6,306 bases of DNA. It comes from Candidatus Zhuqueibacterota bacterium (GTDB taxonomy: Bacteria; KSB1; UBA2214). The position numbers were made by a program, and so were the translations under genes. Below are positions 1-6,306 of this stretch, one piece after another; the first letter of the stretch is position 1, and each line of letters begins with the position of its first letter. The DNA lies in assembly GCA_022706175.1 (NCBI GenBank), contig JAKJDB010000174.1, positions 1 through 6,306 of the forward strand. Direction: 5' to 3'. The notes beneath the pieces were generated by a model, which searched no databases, was not told the DNA's origin, and saw nothing but the letters and a program-made list of their open reading frames with translations.

Positions 1-546
1 TCCGGCGCCGCGGCGGTGAAATCGATCATGCTGCAACCCTATCCGCAACCCGATCCGGCTGCTCTGGACACACCGGCGGAGGCAGAGATGGCGCTGCTGC
101 AATCGGTGATCGGCGCCGTGCGCAACATCCGCGGCGAGATGAATGTGCCGCCGGCCAAGGAGGCTGTGTTGATTCTCAACGCTGAGGACTCTTTACTCCA
201 GCCTCTTGCCACCTATGAAAATTACATTCGCAAGCTGGGCCGTATCTCCGTGGTCCACTATCAGGCGGAGCGGCCGGCGTTGGCAGCCAGCGCCGTGGCC
301 GGGGGCGTACAGATTTGGATGCCGCTGGCCGGGCTCATCGACGTGGAGGTCGAGAAGAAGCGGCTGGAAAAAGAGATCGCCCGGCTGGAGGTCCAGGTGA
401 GCGGCCTGGTCAAGAAATTGATGAATAAAGATTTTGTCGATCGTGCGCCCCGCGAGGTCATTGAAAAAGAAACAAAGAAAAAACAAGATTTCACCGAGAC
501 CCTGAACAAACTGCGCGATAGCCTGCACCAGCTGGCCGGCCGTTGA
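1..546 (+). CDS. valS: Valyl-tRNA synthetase, C-terminal part (5' truncated by window edge)
   Basis: This is the last 181 codons of a class Ia aminoacyl-tRNA synthetase that charges tRNA-Val in the cytoplasm. The frame is open from base 1, so the gene begins upstream; full ValS proteins are usually about 880-950 residues, and the Rossmann catalytic core, editing domain and HIGH/KMSKS motifs lie outside the window. Counting from base 1, residues 8-15 (SIMLQPYP) match the conserved segment that leads into the end of the anticodon-binding domain, and NIRGEMNVPPAK is typical of the same domain. From about residue 112 to the end, the charged heptad-like stretch (VEKKRLEKEIARLE...) and the FVDRAPREVIEKE motif form the C-terminal coiled-coil arm characteristic of ValS, which contacts the tRNA elbow. 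The GTG at 16 is an internal codon, not a start. The ValS assignment is firm; only the tail is visible. Confidence 0.95.
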   Translation, partial: SGAAAVKSIMLQPYPQPDPAALDTPAEAEMALLQSVIGAVRNIRGEMNVPPAKEAVLILNAEDSLLQPLATYENYIRKLGRISVVHYQAERPALAASAVAGGVQIWMPLAGLIDVEVEKKRLEKEIARLEVQVSGLVKKLMNKDFVDRAPREVIEKETKKKQDFTETLNKLRDSLHQLAGR

Positions 547-594
547 GCCGGCGGCCGCAGCGGTGACCGCTTTACGCTTGTCGCCGCCGGCCAG
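532..594 (+). terminator. Overlapping GC-rich inverted repeats after valS; possible terminator or mRNA 3' structure
   Basis: The 9-base arm GCCGGCGGC (547-555), directly after the valS stop, pairs perfectly with GCCGCCGGC (583-591). A small inner hairpin, AGCGG/CCGCT (559-563 with 567-571, loop TGA), lies within its loop. A competing 9-base stem is formed by CTGGCCGGC (532-540, the last valS codons) and GCCGGCCAG (586-594), which shares the same 3' arm. No T-run follows (next bases GAACGTT), so this is not a classical intrinsic terminator. It may be a U-less terminator, a 3'-end stabiliser, or chance pairing in GC-rich sequence. Confidence 0.3.
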
Positions 595-657
595 AACGTT
601 CAGGCTCATCGACCGCCGGTTCTCGAAAGCCTGGAGCACACAAACCAAGCGGTAAAC

Positions 658-2760
658 ATGGCAGCACCGACACGGAGCATACTCGACCAGCCGATCGCTT
701 CTCTGCGGGGTATCGGCGAAAAAAAAGGTTCGGCCCTGACGAGCGTCGGCATTCACACCGTGGACGATCTGCTGTCTTATTTTCCACGGCGTTACATCGA
801 TCGCTCTTCCATCCGGTCCATCGTCTCGCTTCAGGCGGATGAGGAGACCACCGTGGTCGGCAAAGTGGTGAGCATGGGCGTCAAGCAGGGACGCCGCAAC
901 CGTTTTGTTCTCGTGGTCACCGATGGCACCGATTATCTCAGCTGCATCTGGTTCGGCAAGGTCCTGTTCTGGCAGAAAATTTTTCGCGTCGGCGAGTGGC
1001 TGGCGCTGAGCGGCAAGGTGGCGCTGTTCGGCGGGCCGCGGATGGTGCATCCCGAGTTTGATCGTCTGGGCCCTGCCGGGGAAGGCGATTTCATCCATAC
1101 CGGTAAGATTATTCCGCTTTACCCTTCGAGTGAAGCGCTGACCAAACTGGGATTCGACAGCCGGGGATTCCGGCGTTGTATAGCGCAGGTTCTCAAAGAG
1201 ATCAAGGGCCGGTTGCCGGAGATCCTCCCGGAGACGGTGCTCAAACGGCACAAGCTTTTTTCGCGCTCTGAGGCGGTCCGGCATATCCATTTTCCGGCCG
1301 ACTTTAGCTCGCTGGAAAAAGCCAGGCAGCGGCTGAAATTCGACGAGCTTTTTTTCATGGAGTTGCTGGTCGGATTGCGCAAACAGCATCTCGGCAGCCG
1401 CAGCGCCGGCATCGCCTTTGAACGGGTGGGAGAACCGCTGCGCCGGCTGGTGCAGGAGCTGCCCTTTGAGCTGACCGGCGCTCAGAAGCGGGTGCTTCAC
1501 GAGATCCGCGCGGACATGAAAAAATCCACGCCGATGAATCGTCTGCTTCAGGGCGACGTGGGGTCCGGCAAGACCATCGTCGCGGTGTTCACCATGCTCA
1601 TCGCGGTGGAGAACGGCTATCAGGCGGCACTGATGGCGCCGACGGAAATTTTGGCCGAACAGCATTATCTGACCATCCACCGGATGCTGGAGGCGCTCGG
1701 CGTCCATGTGGTGTTGCTGATCGGCGGCCAGACGCGCAGAGCGCGCCAGGCCGTGCTGACCGAGATCAGCGAAGGACGCGCACACATCATCGTCGGCACC
1801 CATGCGCTGATTCAGGAGAGCGTGGAGTATCGCCGGCTGGGCCTGGTCATCGTCGATGAACAGCACCGGTTCGGCGTGCTGCAGCGCGCGCAGTTGCGTG
1901 AAAAAGGGTTGAATCCGGATCTGCTGGTCATGACCGCGACGCCGATCCCTCGAACCTTGTCCATGACGGTGTATGGCGACCTCGATGTCTCCATTCTGAA
2001 TGAACTGCCGGCGAACCGCAAGCCTATTCGCACGTTTTGGCGGCCGCAGACCGGACGGGCCAAGATCTATGAGTTCGTGCGCAAGCAGATGGAGCTGGGC
2101 GCCCAGGCCTATGTGGTGTTCCCATTGGTGGAGGAGACGGAAAAGTCCGATCTTAAATCCGCCGTTGACAGTTATGAGAAAATGAAATGCGGCTTTTTCT
2201 CCGCCTTTGAAATCGGCCTGCTGCACGGCCGCATGAAGACGGCCGAGAAAGAGCAGGTGATGGACGAGTTCAAGAGCGGCCGCTATCGCCTGCTGGTCAG
2301 CACCACGGTCATCGAAGTGGGCGTGGATGTAGCCAATGCCACGCTGATGGTGGTGGAACACGCCGAGCGCTTCGGTTTGACGCAACTCCATCAACTGCGC
2401 GGTCGCGTGGGCAGAGGGGAGAAGCAGTCCTACTGCATTCTGATCGCCTACGGCAACCTCGGCGCAGAGGCCAAACGACGGCTGGAGACGCTGACCGAGA
2501 CCACCGATGGATTTAAAATCGCCGAGGTGGATCTGGAGTTGCGGGGCCCCGGCGAGTTCTTCGGCACCCGCCAGCACGGATTGCCCGAACTCAAGTTGGC
2601 GAATGTGATCGAGGACACGAGCTTGCTGCTGGCCGCTCGTGATGAGGCCTTCAAGATTGCACAGGAGGATCCGCAGCTGCGTAAAGCGGAGAACGGTCTG
2701 CTGCGTGAACACTTTATCAAGCACTATCGGGAAAAATACGAATCGATATGGATCGGCTGA
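658..2760 (+). CDS. recG: ATP-dependent DNA helicase RecG
   Basis: RecG is a monomeric superfamily 2 double-stranded DNA translocase that regresses stalled replication forks and processes Holliday junctions and R-loops. At 700 residues this copy is full length. The N-terminal part (about 8-55) has the helix-hairpin-helix-like SLRGIGEKKGSAL segment. The OB-fold wedge domain follows at about 62-150. The helicase core shows QxxVL (276-280), Walker A GDVGSGKT (299-306), motif Ia MAPTEILAEQH (326-336), the DEQH box (400-403), motif III TATPIPRTL (426-434), motif V STTVIEVGVDV (548-558) and motif VI HQLRGRVGRG (578-587). The C-terminal RGPGEFFGTRQHG (629-641) is the RecG-specific TRG translocation motif. 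All catalytic residues are present. The ATG at 658 is the first usable start: the frame is open back to the valS stop without another ATG or GTG, although the ribosome site is weak. The gene lies 111 nt after valS and overlaps the next gene. Confidence 0.97.
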   Translation: MAAPTRSILDQPIASLRGIGEKKGSALTSVGIHTVDDLLSYFPRRYIDRSSIRSIVSLQADEETTVVGKVVSMGVKQGRRNRFVLVVTDGTDYLSCIWFGKVLFWQKIFRVGEWLALSGKVALFGGPRMVHPEFDRLGPAGEGDFIHTGKIIPLYPSSEALTKLGFDSRGFRRCIAQVLKEIKGRLPEILPETVLKRHKLFSRSEAVRHIHFPADFSSLEKARQRLKFDELFFMELLVGLRKQHLGSRSAGIAFERVGEPLRRLVQELPFELTGAQKRVLHEIRADMKKSTPMNRLLQGDVGSGKTIVAVFTMLIAVENGYQAALMAPTEILAEQHYLTIHRMLEALGVHVVLLIGGQTRRARQAVLTEISEGRAHIIVGTHALIQESVEYRRLGLVIVDEQHRFGVLQRAQLREKGLNPDLLVMTATPIPRTLSMTVYGDLDVSILNELPANRKPIRTFWRPQTGRAKIYEFVRKQMELGAQAYVVFPLVEETEKSDLKSAVDSYEKMKCGFFSAFEIGLLHGRMKTAEKEQVMDEFKSGRYRLLVSTTVIEVGVDVANATLMVVEHAERFGLTQLHQLRGRVGRGEKQSYCILIAYGNLGAEAKRRLETLTETTDGFKIAEVDLELRGPGEFFGTRQHGLPELKLANVIEDTSLLLAARDEAFKIAQEDPQLRKAENGLLREHFIKHYREKYESIWIG

Positions 2761-3587
2761 TGGCAGCGCCGGCAGACACGGGCTCTGCATGCCGAGGGGA
2801 GGAAAAGACGGTCGTCAAGGCAACACAACACTCGCGCCAAGTCTGGGAGCGGTTTTGGGATCAGGAAAAGCCCATCGGCGAGGTGTATGCCAATTCCCCG
2901 CGCATCCTTGAGCAGATCGAAAAGCTTGGACCGGTCGCCGGCAAAAGGATCCTTGAAGTGGGCGCCGGTTCCGGACGGGACGGCTTTTCGCTGGTGGAGC
3001 GGGGAGGACGCGTCGTTTTTCTGGATTATGCGATCAACTCCCTGACCTTGATTCAAACGATCGCGCAGCGCAATGGCCACCCGGTCGCGCTGGTGCGCGG
3101 CGATGCCTTCCGGCTGCCGTTTAAAGAGGCCTGTCTGGATGTGGTGTATCATCAGGGATTGCTGGAGCATTTCGCGGCGCCGCACAAGATTCTGCAGGAA
3201 AATCGCCGCGTGCTCAAGGTGGGCGGCCACGCCATCGCGGATGTGCCGCAGCGCTATCATCCTTACACGCTGGTCAAACATGTTCTCATCGCCCTGAACC
3301 GATGGTTCGCAGGGTGGGAGACCGAGTTCTCCCGCACGCAGCTGGAGCGTCTGTTTAGCGAGGTGGAGTTGGAGCCGGTCGGTTTTTACGGCGATTGGAT
3401 GCGGCCGAGTTTCGCCTATCGTGCGTTGCGCGAGCTGCTGAAAAAAATATCCGTGCGCCTGCCGTTGTATCCCCCCTCTTTGCCGGTCTGGGCTAAACTG
3501 CGGAAAAAAGCGGCAGACCGGTTTCGCCGCAGCCGCTGGGCGCACTATACCTATATGGATATCGGTGTGATTGGAACCCGCAGATGA
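2760..3587 (+). CDS. Class I SAM-dependent methyltransferase (Methyltransf_11/25-like)
   Basis: This is a probable cytoplasmic S-adenosylmethionine-dependent methyltransferase with a Rossmann-like fold. Residues are counted from the alternative upstream ATG at 2748. Motif I ILEVGAGSGRDG (68-79) is the glycine-rich SAM loop. D93 in FLDYA is the acidic residue expected to bind the SAM ribose. GDAFRLPF (118-125) lies beside the adenine pocket. LDVVYHQGLLEHF (130-142) is motif IV, followed by the VLKVGG turn (155-160). The C-terminal third, with a basic helix-rich stretch (about 228-264) and a final YTYMDIGVIGTR strand, probably determines substrate. The start is uncertain. ATG 2760 overlaps the recG stop as TGATG, ATG 2748 lies inside recG, and the best Shine-Dalgarno precedes codon GTC 2811, just where the methyltransferase-like sequence begins. 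With a glycosyltransferase and a DUF2723 protein downstream, a sugar or lipid-carrier substrate is plausible but inferred. It could instead be a quinone-type or small-molecule methylase. Confidence 0.85.
   Translation: MAAPADTGSACRGEEKTVVKATQHSRQVWERFWDQEKPIGEVYANSPRILEQIEKLGPVAGKRILEVGAGSGRDGFSLVERGGRVVFLDYAINSLTLIQTIAQRNGHPVALVRGDAFRLPFKEACLDVVYHQGLLEHFAAPHKILQENRRVLKVGGHAIADVPQRYHPYTLVKHVLIALNRWFAGWETEFSRTQLERLFSEVELEPVGFYGDWMRPSFAYRALRELLKKISVRLPLYPPSLPVWAKLRKKAADRFRRSRWAHYTYMDIGVIGTRR
2796..2803 (+). promoter_or_regulatory. Strong Shine-Dalgarno-like GGGGAGGA inside the annotated methyltransferase start region
   Basis: GGGGAGGA is the best anti-16S match near the 5' end of the methyltransferase. 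It ends 7-8 nt before codon GTC at 2811, ideal spacing, but no ATG, GTG or TTG occurs there in frame. Either the true start is a rare non-canonical codon, a base is wrong in the sequence, or the match is accidental and translation begins at 2760 or 2748 by coupling to recG. Confidence 0.4.
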
Positions 3588-3647
3588 CCGGGTCCCGCCG
3601 TTGCGCACAAGGCGCAGTCGGCCGGAAGCACTGCTGCGAAGGAAAAC

Positions 3648-3653
3648 AGGGAG
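3648..3653 (+). promoter_or_regulatory. Ribosome binding site deciding a TTG start
   Basis: AGGGAG lies 9 nt before the TTG at 3663. This supports TTG as the real start of the glycosyltransferase, since the GT-B N-terminal strand (YHILIINW) begins only six residues later and no ATG or GTG fits as well. Confidence 0.6.
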
Positions 3654-3662
3654 TCGATCAAT

Positions 3663-4784
3663 TTGTCTGAGGCCAAACGCTACCATATTCTGATCATCAA
3701 TTGGCAGGACATTCGCAACCCGTACGGCGGCGGCGCTGAAGTGCATCTGCATGAGATTTTCAAACGGGTGGCGGCGTTCGGCCATCGCGTGACGCTGCTG
3801 TGCAGCGGCTTTGCAGGCGCGCCCGGTTGCGAGCAGATCGACGGCTTGGAGGTGGTGCGCAAGGGATCGCGCAACTGGTTCAACTATACGGTACCGGCCG
3901 CCTATCGGGCCCTGGCTGCGAAAAATCAGTTCGATGTGGTGGTCGATGATCTGAATAAAATTCCGTTTTACACCCCCTGGTTTGTCAGGGAACCGATTCT
4001 CGCTCTGCTCCATCATTTTTTCGGCAAAAGCATTTATCGGGAAACTAATTGGCCGGCTGCGAGTTATGTCTATTGCAGCGAACGACTTGTGCCGGCTGTG
4101 TATCGCCGGACCCCTTTTGCGGCGGTTTCTCAGAGCACGGCGGACGAACTGAGACGGTCGGGGCATGAATCTTGGATCGAGCTCCTTCCCAATGCAGTGG
4201 ATATGAGCCAATACCGCTGCGACGACGGGCGGAAAAGCCCGGCGCCGTTGATCGGCTATCTCGGCCGTTTGAAAAAATACAAGTGCGTTGATCATATTCT
4301 CCAGGCTTTGCCTGCGGTCCTGCGGCAACGGCCCGACGCTCGGCTGCTGATCATCGGCGGTGGGGATGACCGGGCCCGACTCGAATGGATCGTCCGCGAA
4401 CAGGGATTAACGGACAAGGTGGTCTTTACCGGCCATGTGAGCCAGGAAGAAAAAGTCGCTTACCTGAACCAGCTGTGGATCGCGGTGAACCCGTCGCCCA
4501 AAGAGGGGTGGGGGCTGACCGTGATCGAGGCCAATGCCTGCGGTGTGCCGGTGGTGGCAGCGGATTCTCCGGGTCTGCGCGATTCGGTGGTGGACGGAAA
4601 AACCGGCCGACTGTATCCGTTCGGCGACATCGATCGCCTGAGCCAAACGATGGTGGATTTCCTGTCTGATCCGTCTCTGCGCGCCGACTGCGGCCGGGAG
4701 GCGTTGGCCTGGGCCCGCACGTTCACCTGGGAGGCCTCGGCGCAAAAAGCGTTGATGATTATCGATAGAGTAGTTCATTCTTAA
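3663..4784 (+). CDS. GT-B glycosyltransferase, family 4 type (Glycos_transf_1)
   Basis: This is a predicted cytoplasmic retaining glycosyltransferase that moves a sugar from a nucleotide donor to a lipid-linked or glycan acceptor. Its 373 residues match the usual GT4 length. The N-terminal acceptor domain begins with the strand YHILIINWQDIRNP and the glycine-rich loop GGGAEVH (22-28), which GT4 enzymes place near the donor diphosphate. The C-terminal donor domain starts near 195 with IGYLGRLKKYKCVD, where R202 and K204 or K205 are the expected phosphate-binding basic pair. VVFTGHVS (253-260) follows, then the EX7E signature in PSPKEGWGLTVIEANACGVPVV, with E281 and E289 as the two conserved glutamates. 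No signal peptide or membrane helix is seen. The start is TTG, supported by AGGGAG at 3648-3653. The gene is 75 nt after the methyltransferase and 13 nt before the DUF2723 gene, so it probably belongs to the same transcript. The donor and acceptor sugars cannot be read from sequence. Confidence 0.92.
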   Translation: MSEAKRYHILIINWQDIRNPYGGGAEVHLHEIFKRVAAFGHRVTLLCSGFAGAPGCEQIDGLEVVRKGSRNWFNYTVPAAYRALAAKNQFDVVVDDLNKIPFYTPWFVREPILALLHHFFGKSIYRETNWPAASYVYCSERLVPAVYRRTPFAAVSQSTADELRRSGHESWIELLPNAVDMSQYRCDDGRKSPAPLIGYLGRLKKYKCVDHILQALPAVLRQRPDARLLIIGGGDDRARLEWIVREQGLTDKVVFTGHVSQEEKVAYLNQLWIAVNPSPKEGWGLTVIEANACGVPVVAADSPGLRDSVVDGKTGRLYPFGDIDRLSQTMVDFLSDPSLRADCGREALAWARTFTWEASAQKALMIIDRVVHS

Positions 4785-4788
4785 CCGT

Positions 4789-4792
4789 GGAG
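4789..4792 (+). promoter_or_regulatory. Ribosome binding site of the DUF2723 gene
   Basis: GGAG sits 5 nt before the ATG at 4798 in the 13-nt gap after the glycosyltransferase stop. It supports this start, and the short gap indicates translation from a shared message. Confidence 0.55.
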
Positions 4793-4797
4793 TAGTT

Positions 4798-6306
4798 ATG
4801 CCGGATTATAAAAAGTACCACCGATGGGCGGCGTTGTTCGCATTTCTGGTCTCCCTGATCATCTATCTGCGCACGATGGCCAATACGGTGTCGTTCTGGG
4901 ATTGCGGTGAATTTATCGCCTGTTCATACACTCTCGGCATTCCCCATCCACCGGGTGCGCCGTTTTATCTGCTCATCGGGCGGCTGTTCAGCCTGCTGCC
5001 CTTTGCCGCCAGCATCGCAGTGCGCGTCAACACGATCTCCGCTCTGGCCACGGCGCTCACGGTCATGCTGACCTATCTGATCATCGTCCGCTTGATCAAA
5101 CAGTGGCGCGGAGAACCCCACACTCCGCAGGATCTGTTGATCCTCATCGGCAGCGGACTGTTGGGCAGTCTGACCTTTGCTTTTACCGATACCCTGTGGT
5201 TCAACGCCGTGGAAGCCGAAGTCTATGCCATCAGCGCCTTGTTCACCGCCGCCATCGTCTGGCTGATTCTGGTTTGGCTGGAGAAATCCGATGAAGCCTA
5301 TGCGGACCGCTATCTTTTGATCATCGCCTATCTGGTCGGTCTGGCCATCGGCGTCCACCTGCTGATGATCCTGGCGTTGCCCGCCATCGCGCTCATCGTC
5401 TATTTCCGACTGCTGGATAAAAAAGGCGAGAAAATCAGCCTGACCAATTTTGCGGTGTTCGGCCTTGTGACCGCGGCGATCTTTGCGGTCATCTATCCGG
5501 GCGTGGTCCAATACATCCCGGTGATGGCCAGCCGCCTGGGACTCTGGTCTCTGCTGCTGTTGCTGTTGGCCGTGCTCGCCGCCATCTATTGGGCGGTGAC
5601 CAATGAGAAACGGTATCTGAGCGTCGCCTTTATGTCTCTGATGCTGGTGTTGATCGGCTACTCCACCTATTCGATGATTTACATCCGCTCCGGACTGAAT
5701 CCGGAGATCGATGAAAACGATCCGGAGACTACCGCTCAGCTGGAAAAGTACCTGAATCGCGAACAGTACGGCGATTGGGGATTGATGCCGCGACGATATA
5801 CGGGCCTGCCCATGGAATGGCAATTTAAAGAACAGAATCCCGGTCGTGATTATAAAACCTACAATTTCAACAAGCAGATGGATTTTCTCTGGGACTATCA
5901 GATTAAAAAAATGTATCTGCGCTATTTCGCCTGGCAGTTCATCGGCAAGGGGAACACCATCGGCCCCGACGGATTTATCGCCGAGAACTTTTCCCTTCGC
6001 GGTCTGTGGGCTCTGCCGTTTCTGATCGGACTGATCGGCATGGTTCACCATTTCCGTAAACATCCGCGCCACGCGCTGAGCATCCTCAGCCTGTTCATTC
6101 TCACCGGCGTGGCCATCGTGATCTATTTAAACCAGGAGAACCCGCAGCCGCGCGAGCGGGATTACGTGTTCATCGGTTCGTTTTTCGCCTTTGCCCTGTG
6201 GATCGGCATCGGCCTCTCCGCCATCCTGGAATCCGTTCAGGACGCGTTCAGAGAGAAACCCTCTCATGTCAAATGGATGAGCGCGGCGGTGATCGCCGCG
6301 CTGACT
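4798..6306 (+). CDS. DUF2723 / TMEM260-like polytopic membrane protein, N-terminal 503 codons (3' truncated by window edge)
   Basis: The reading frame opens at ATG 4798 and stays open to the last base, so the 3' part is missing; members in Bacteroidetes are often around 1000 residues. A first membrane helix lies at about 10-27. It is followed by FWDCGEF (33-39) and HPPGAP (50-55), the signature of DUF2723, with D35 and E38 placed like the acidic residues of the first outside loop in GT-C glycosyltransferases. Further helices are predicted near 78-100, 113-131, 145-161, 172-201, 216-234, 248-266, 273-296, 402-417, 425-443 and 458-477. NAVEAEVYA (136-144), LNREQYGD (318-325) in a soluble loop, and QPRERDYVFIGSF (450-462) are other family landmarks. 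Human TMEM260, a distant relative, is a protein O-mannosyltransferase, so a sugar-transfer role at the inner membrane is plausible; the bacterial function is inferred. The gene starts 13 nt after the glycosyltransferase. Confidence 0.88.
   Translation, partial: MPDYKKYHRWAALFAFLVSLIIYLRTMANTVSFWDCGEFIACSYTLGIPHPPGAPFYLLIGRLFSLLPFAASIAVRVNTISALATALTVMLTYLIIVRLIKQWRGEPHTPQDLLILIGSGLLGSLTFAFTDTLWFNAVEAEVYAISALFTAAIVWLILVWLEKSDEAYADRYLLIIAYLVGLAIGVHLLMILALPAIALIVYFRLLDKKGEKISLTNFAVFGLVTAAIFAVIYPGVVQYIPVMASRLGLWSLLLLLLAVLAAIYWAVTNEKRYLSVAFMSLMLVLIGYSTYSMIYIRSGLNPEIDENDPETTAQLEKYLNREQYGDWGLMPRRYTGLPMEWQFKEQNPGRDYKTYNFNKQMDFLWDYQIKKMYLRYFAWQFIGKGNTIGPDGFIAENFSLRGLWALPFLIGLIGMVHHFRKHPRHALSILSLFILTGVAIVIYLNQENPQPRERDYVFIGSFFAFALWIGIGLSAILESVQDAFREKPSHVKWMSAAVIAALT

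Noticed and set aside
206..400. Short + strand frame inside valS
   Set aside because: It is out of frame with a well-conserved ValS tail, has no ribosome site and an Arg/Trp/Ser-rich shadow composition.
594..601. The perfect palindrome GAACGTTC upstream of recG, considered as an SOS/LexA-type operator
   Set aside because: Known Gram-positive SOS boxes need a 4-base spacer between GAAC and GTTC, which is absent. A single 8-base palindrome without a visible promoter is not enough.
193..2790. An 865-codon open frame on the minus strand opposite valS/recG
   Set aside because: It is codon-aligned antisense to recG. The sense genes simply lack TTA, CTA and TCA codons, as expected with G/C-ending codon preference. 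The translation is Gln/His/Arg-rich, with no recognisable domain, while the + strand encodes a perfect RecG.
3602..3616. The small inverted repeat TGCGC/GCGCA in the gap between the methyltransferase and the glycosyltransferase
   Set aside because: A 5-bp stem with a 5-nt loop and no T-run is expected by chance in GC-rich DNA and is not a credible terminator.
2724..4328. A 534-codon open frame on the minus strand opposite the methyltransferase and glycosyltransferase
   Set aside because: It is again in register with the sense codons, and has a low-complexity, His/Gln/Arg-rich translation. It spans a gene boundary and two different sense genes.
4924..6072. A 382-codon open frame on the minus strand
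   Set aside because: It is in-register antisense of the DUF2723 gene. The Gln/Asp/His-rich product is the mirror of hydrophobic Leu/Ile/Val codons; the sense frame has clear family motifs and helices.

Overview
The window is a GC-rich bacterial segment in which all genes lie on the + strand. Two housekeeping genes come first: the 3' end of valS (valyl-tRNA synthetase) and a complete recG (replication-fork helicase). Three genes that look like part of a cell-surface glycan or glycoprotein pathway follow: a class I SAM-dependent methyltransferase, a GT-B fold (GT4-type) glycosyltransferase, and the first 503 codons of a large polytopic membrane protein of the DUF2723 / TMEM260-like family. That last gene runs off the right edge.

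Layout: valS tail 1-546; a 111-nt gap with GC-rich inverted repeats; recG 658-2760; the methyltransferase overlaps the recG stop codon (TGATG) and ends at 3587; a 75-nt gap; a TTG-start glycosyltransferase 3663-4784; a 13-nt gap with a Shine-Dalgarno; the DUF2723 gene from 4798 to beyond 6306. The tight spacing from recG onward suggests co-transcription, with recG and the methyltransferase probably coupled in translation. There are no RNA genes, mobile elements or CRISPR arrays, and no non-coding stretch over 300 bases.

Taxonomy: DUF2723 proteins with this motif set (FWDCGEF, HPPG, NREQYG, PRERDY) are typical of Bacteroidetes and related FCB-group lineages. High GC and G/C-ending codons fit an uncultivated FCB-type lineage (for example Calditrichota- or KSB1-like) better than a typical low-GC Bacteroidetes. 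This is inference with low confidence.

The three downstream genes could work together as follows. The cytoplasmic glycosyltransferase builds a lipid- or nucleotide-linked glycan, the methyltransferase modifies a sugar or lipid intermediate, and the membrane protein (GT-C-like) transfers sugar on the outer face of the inner membrane. The sequence does not prove this. I see no clearly undescribed system. The best leads are the glycosyltransferase/DUF2723 pairing, the ambiguous methyltransferase start, and the overlapping inverted repeats after valS.
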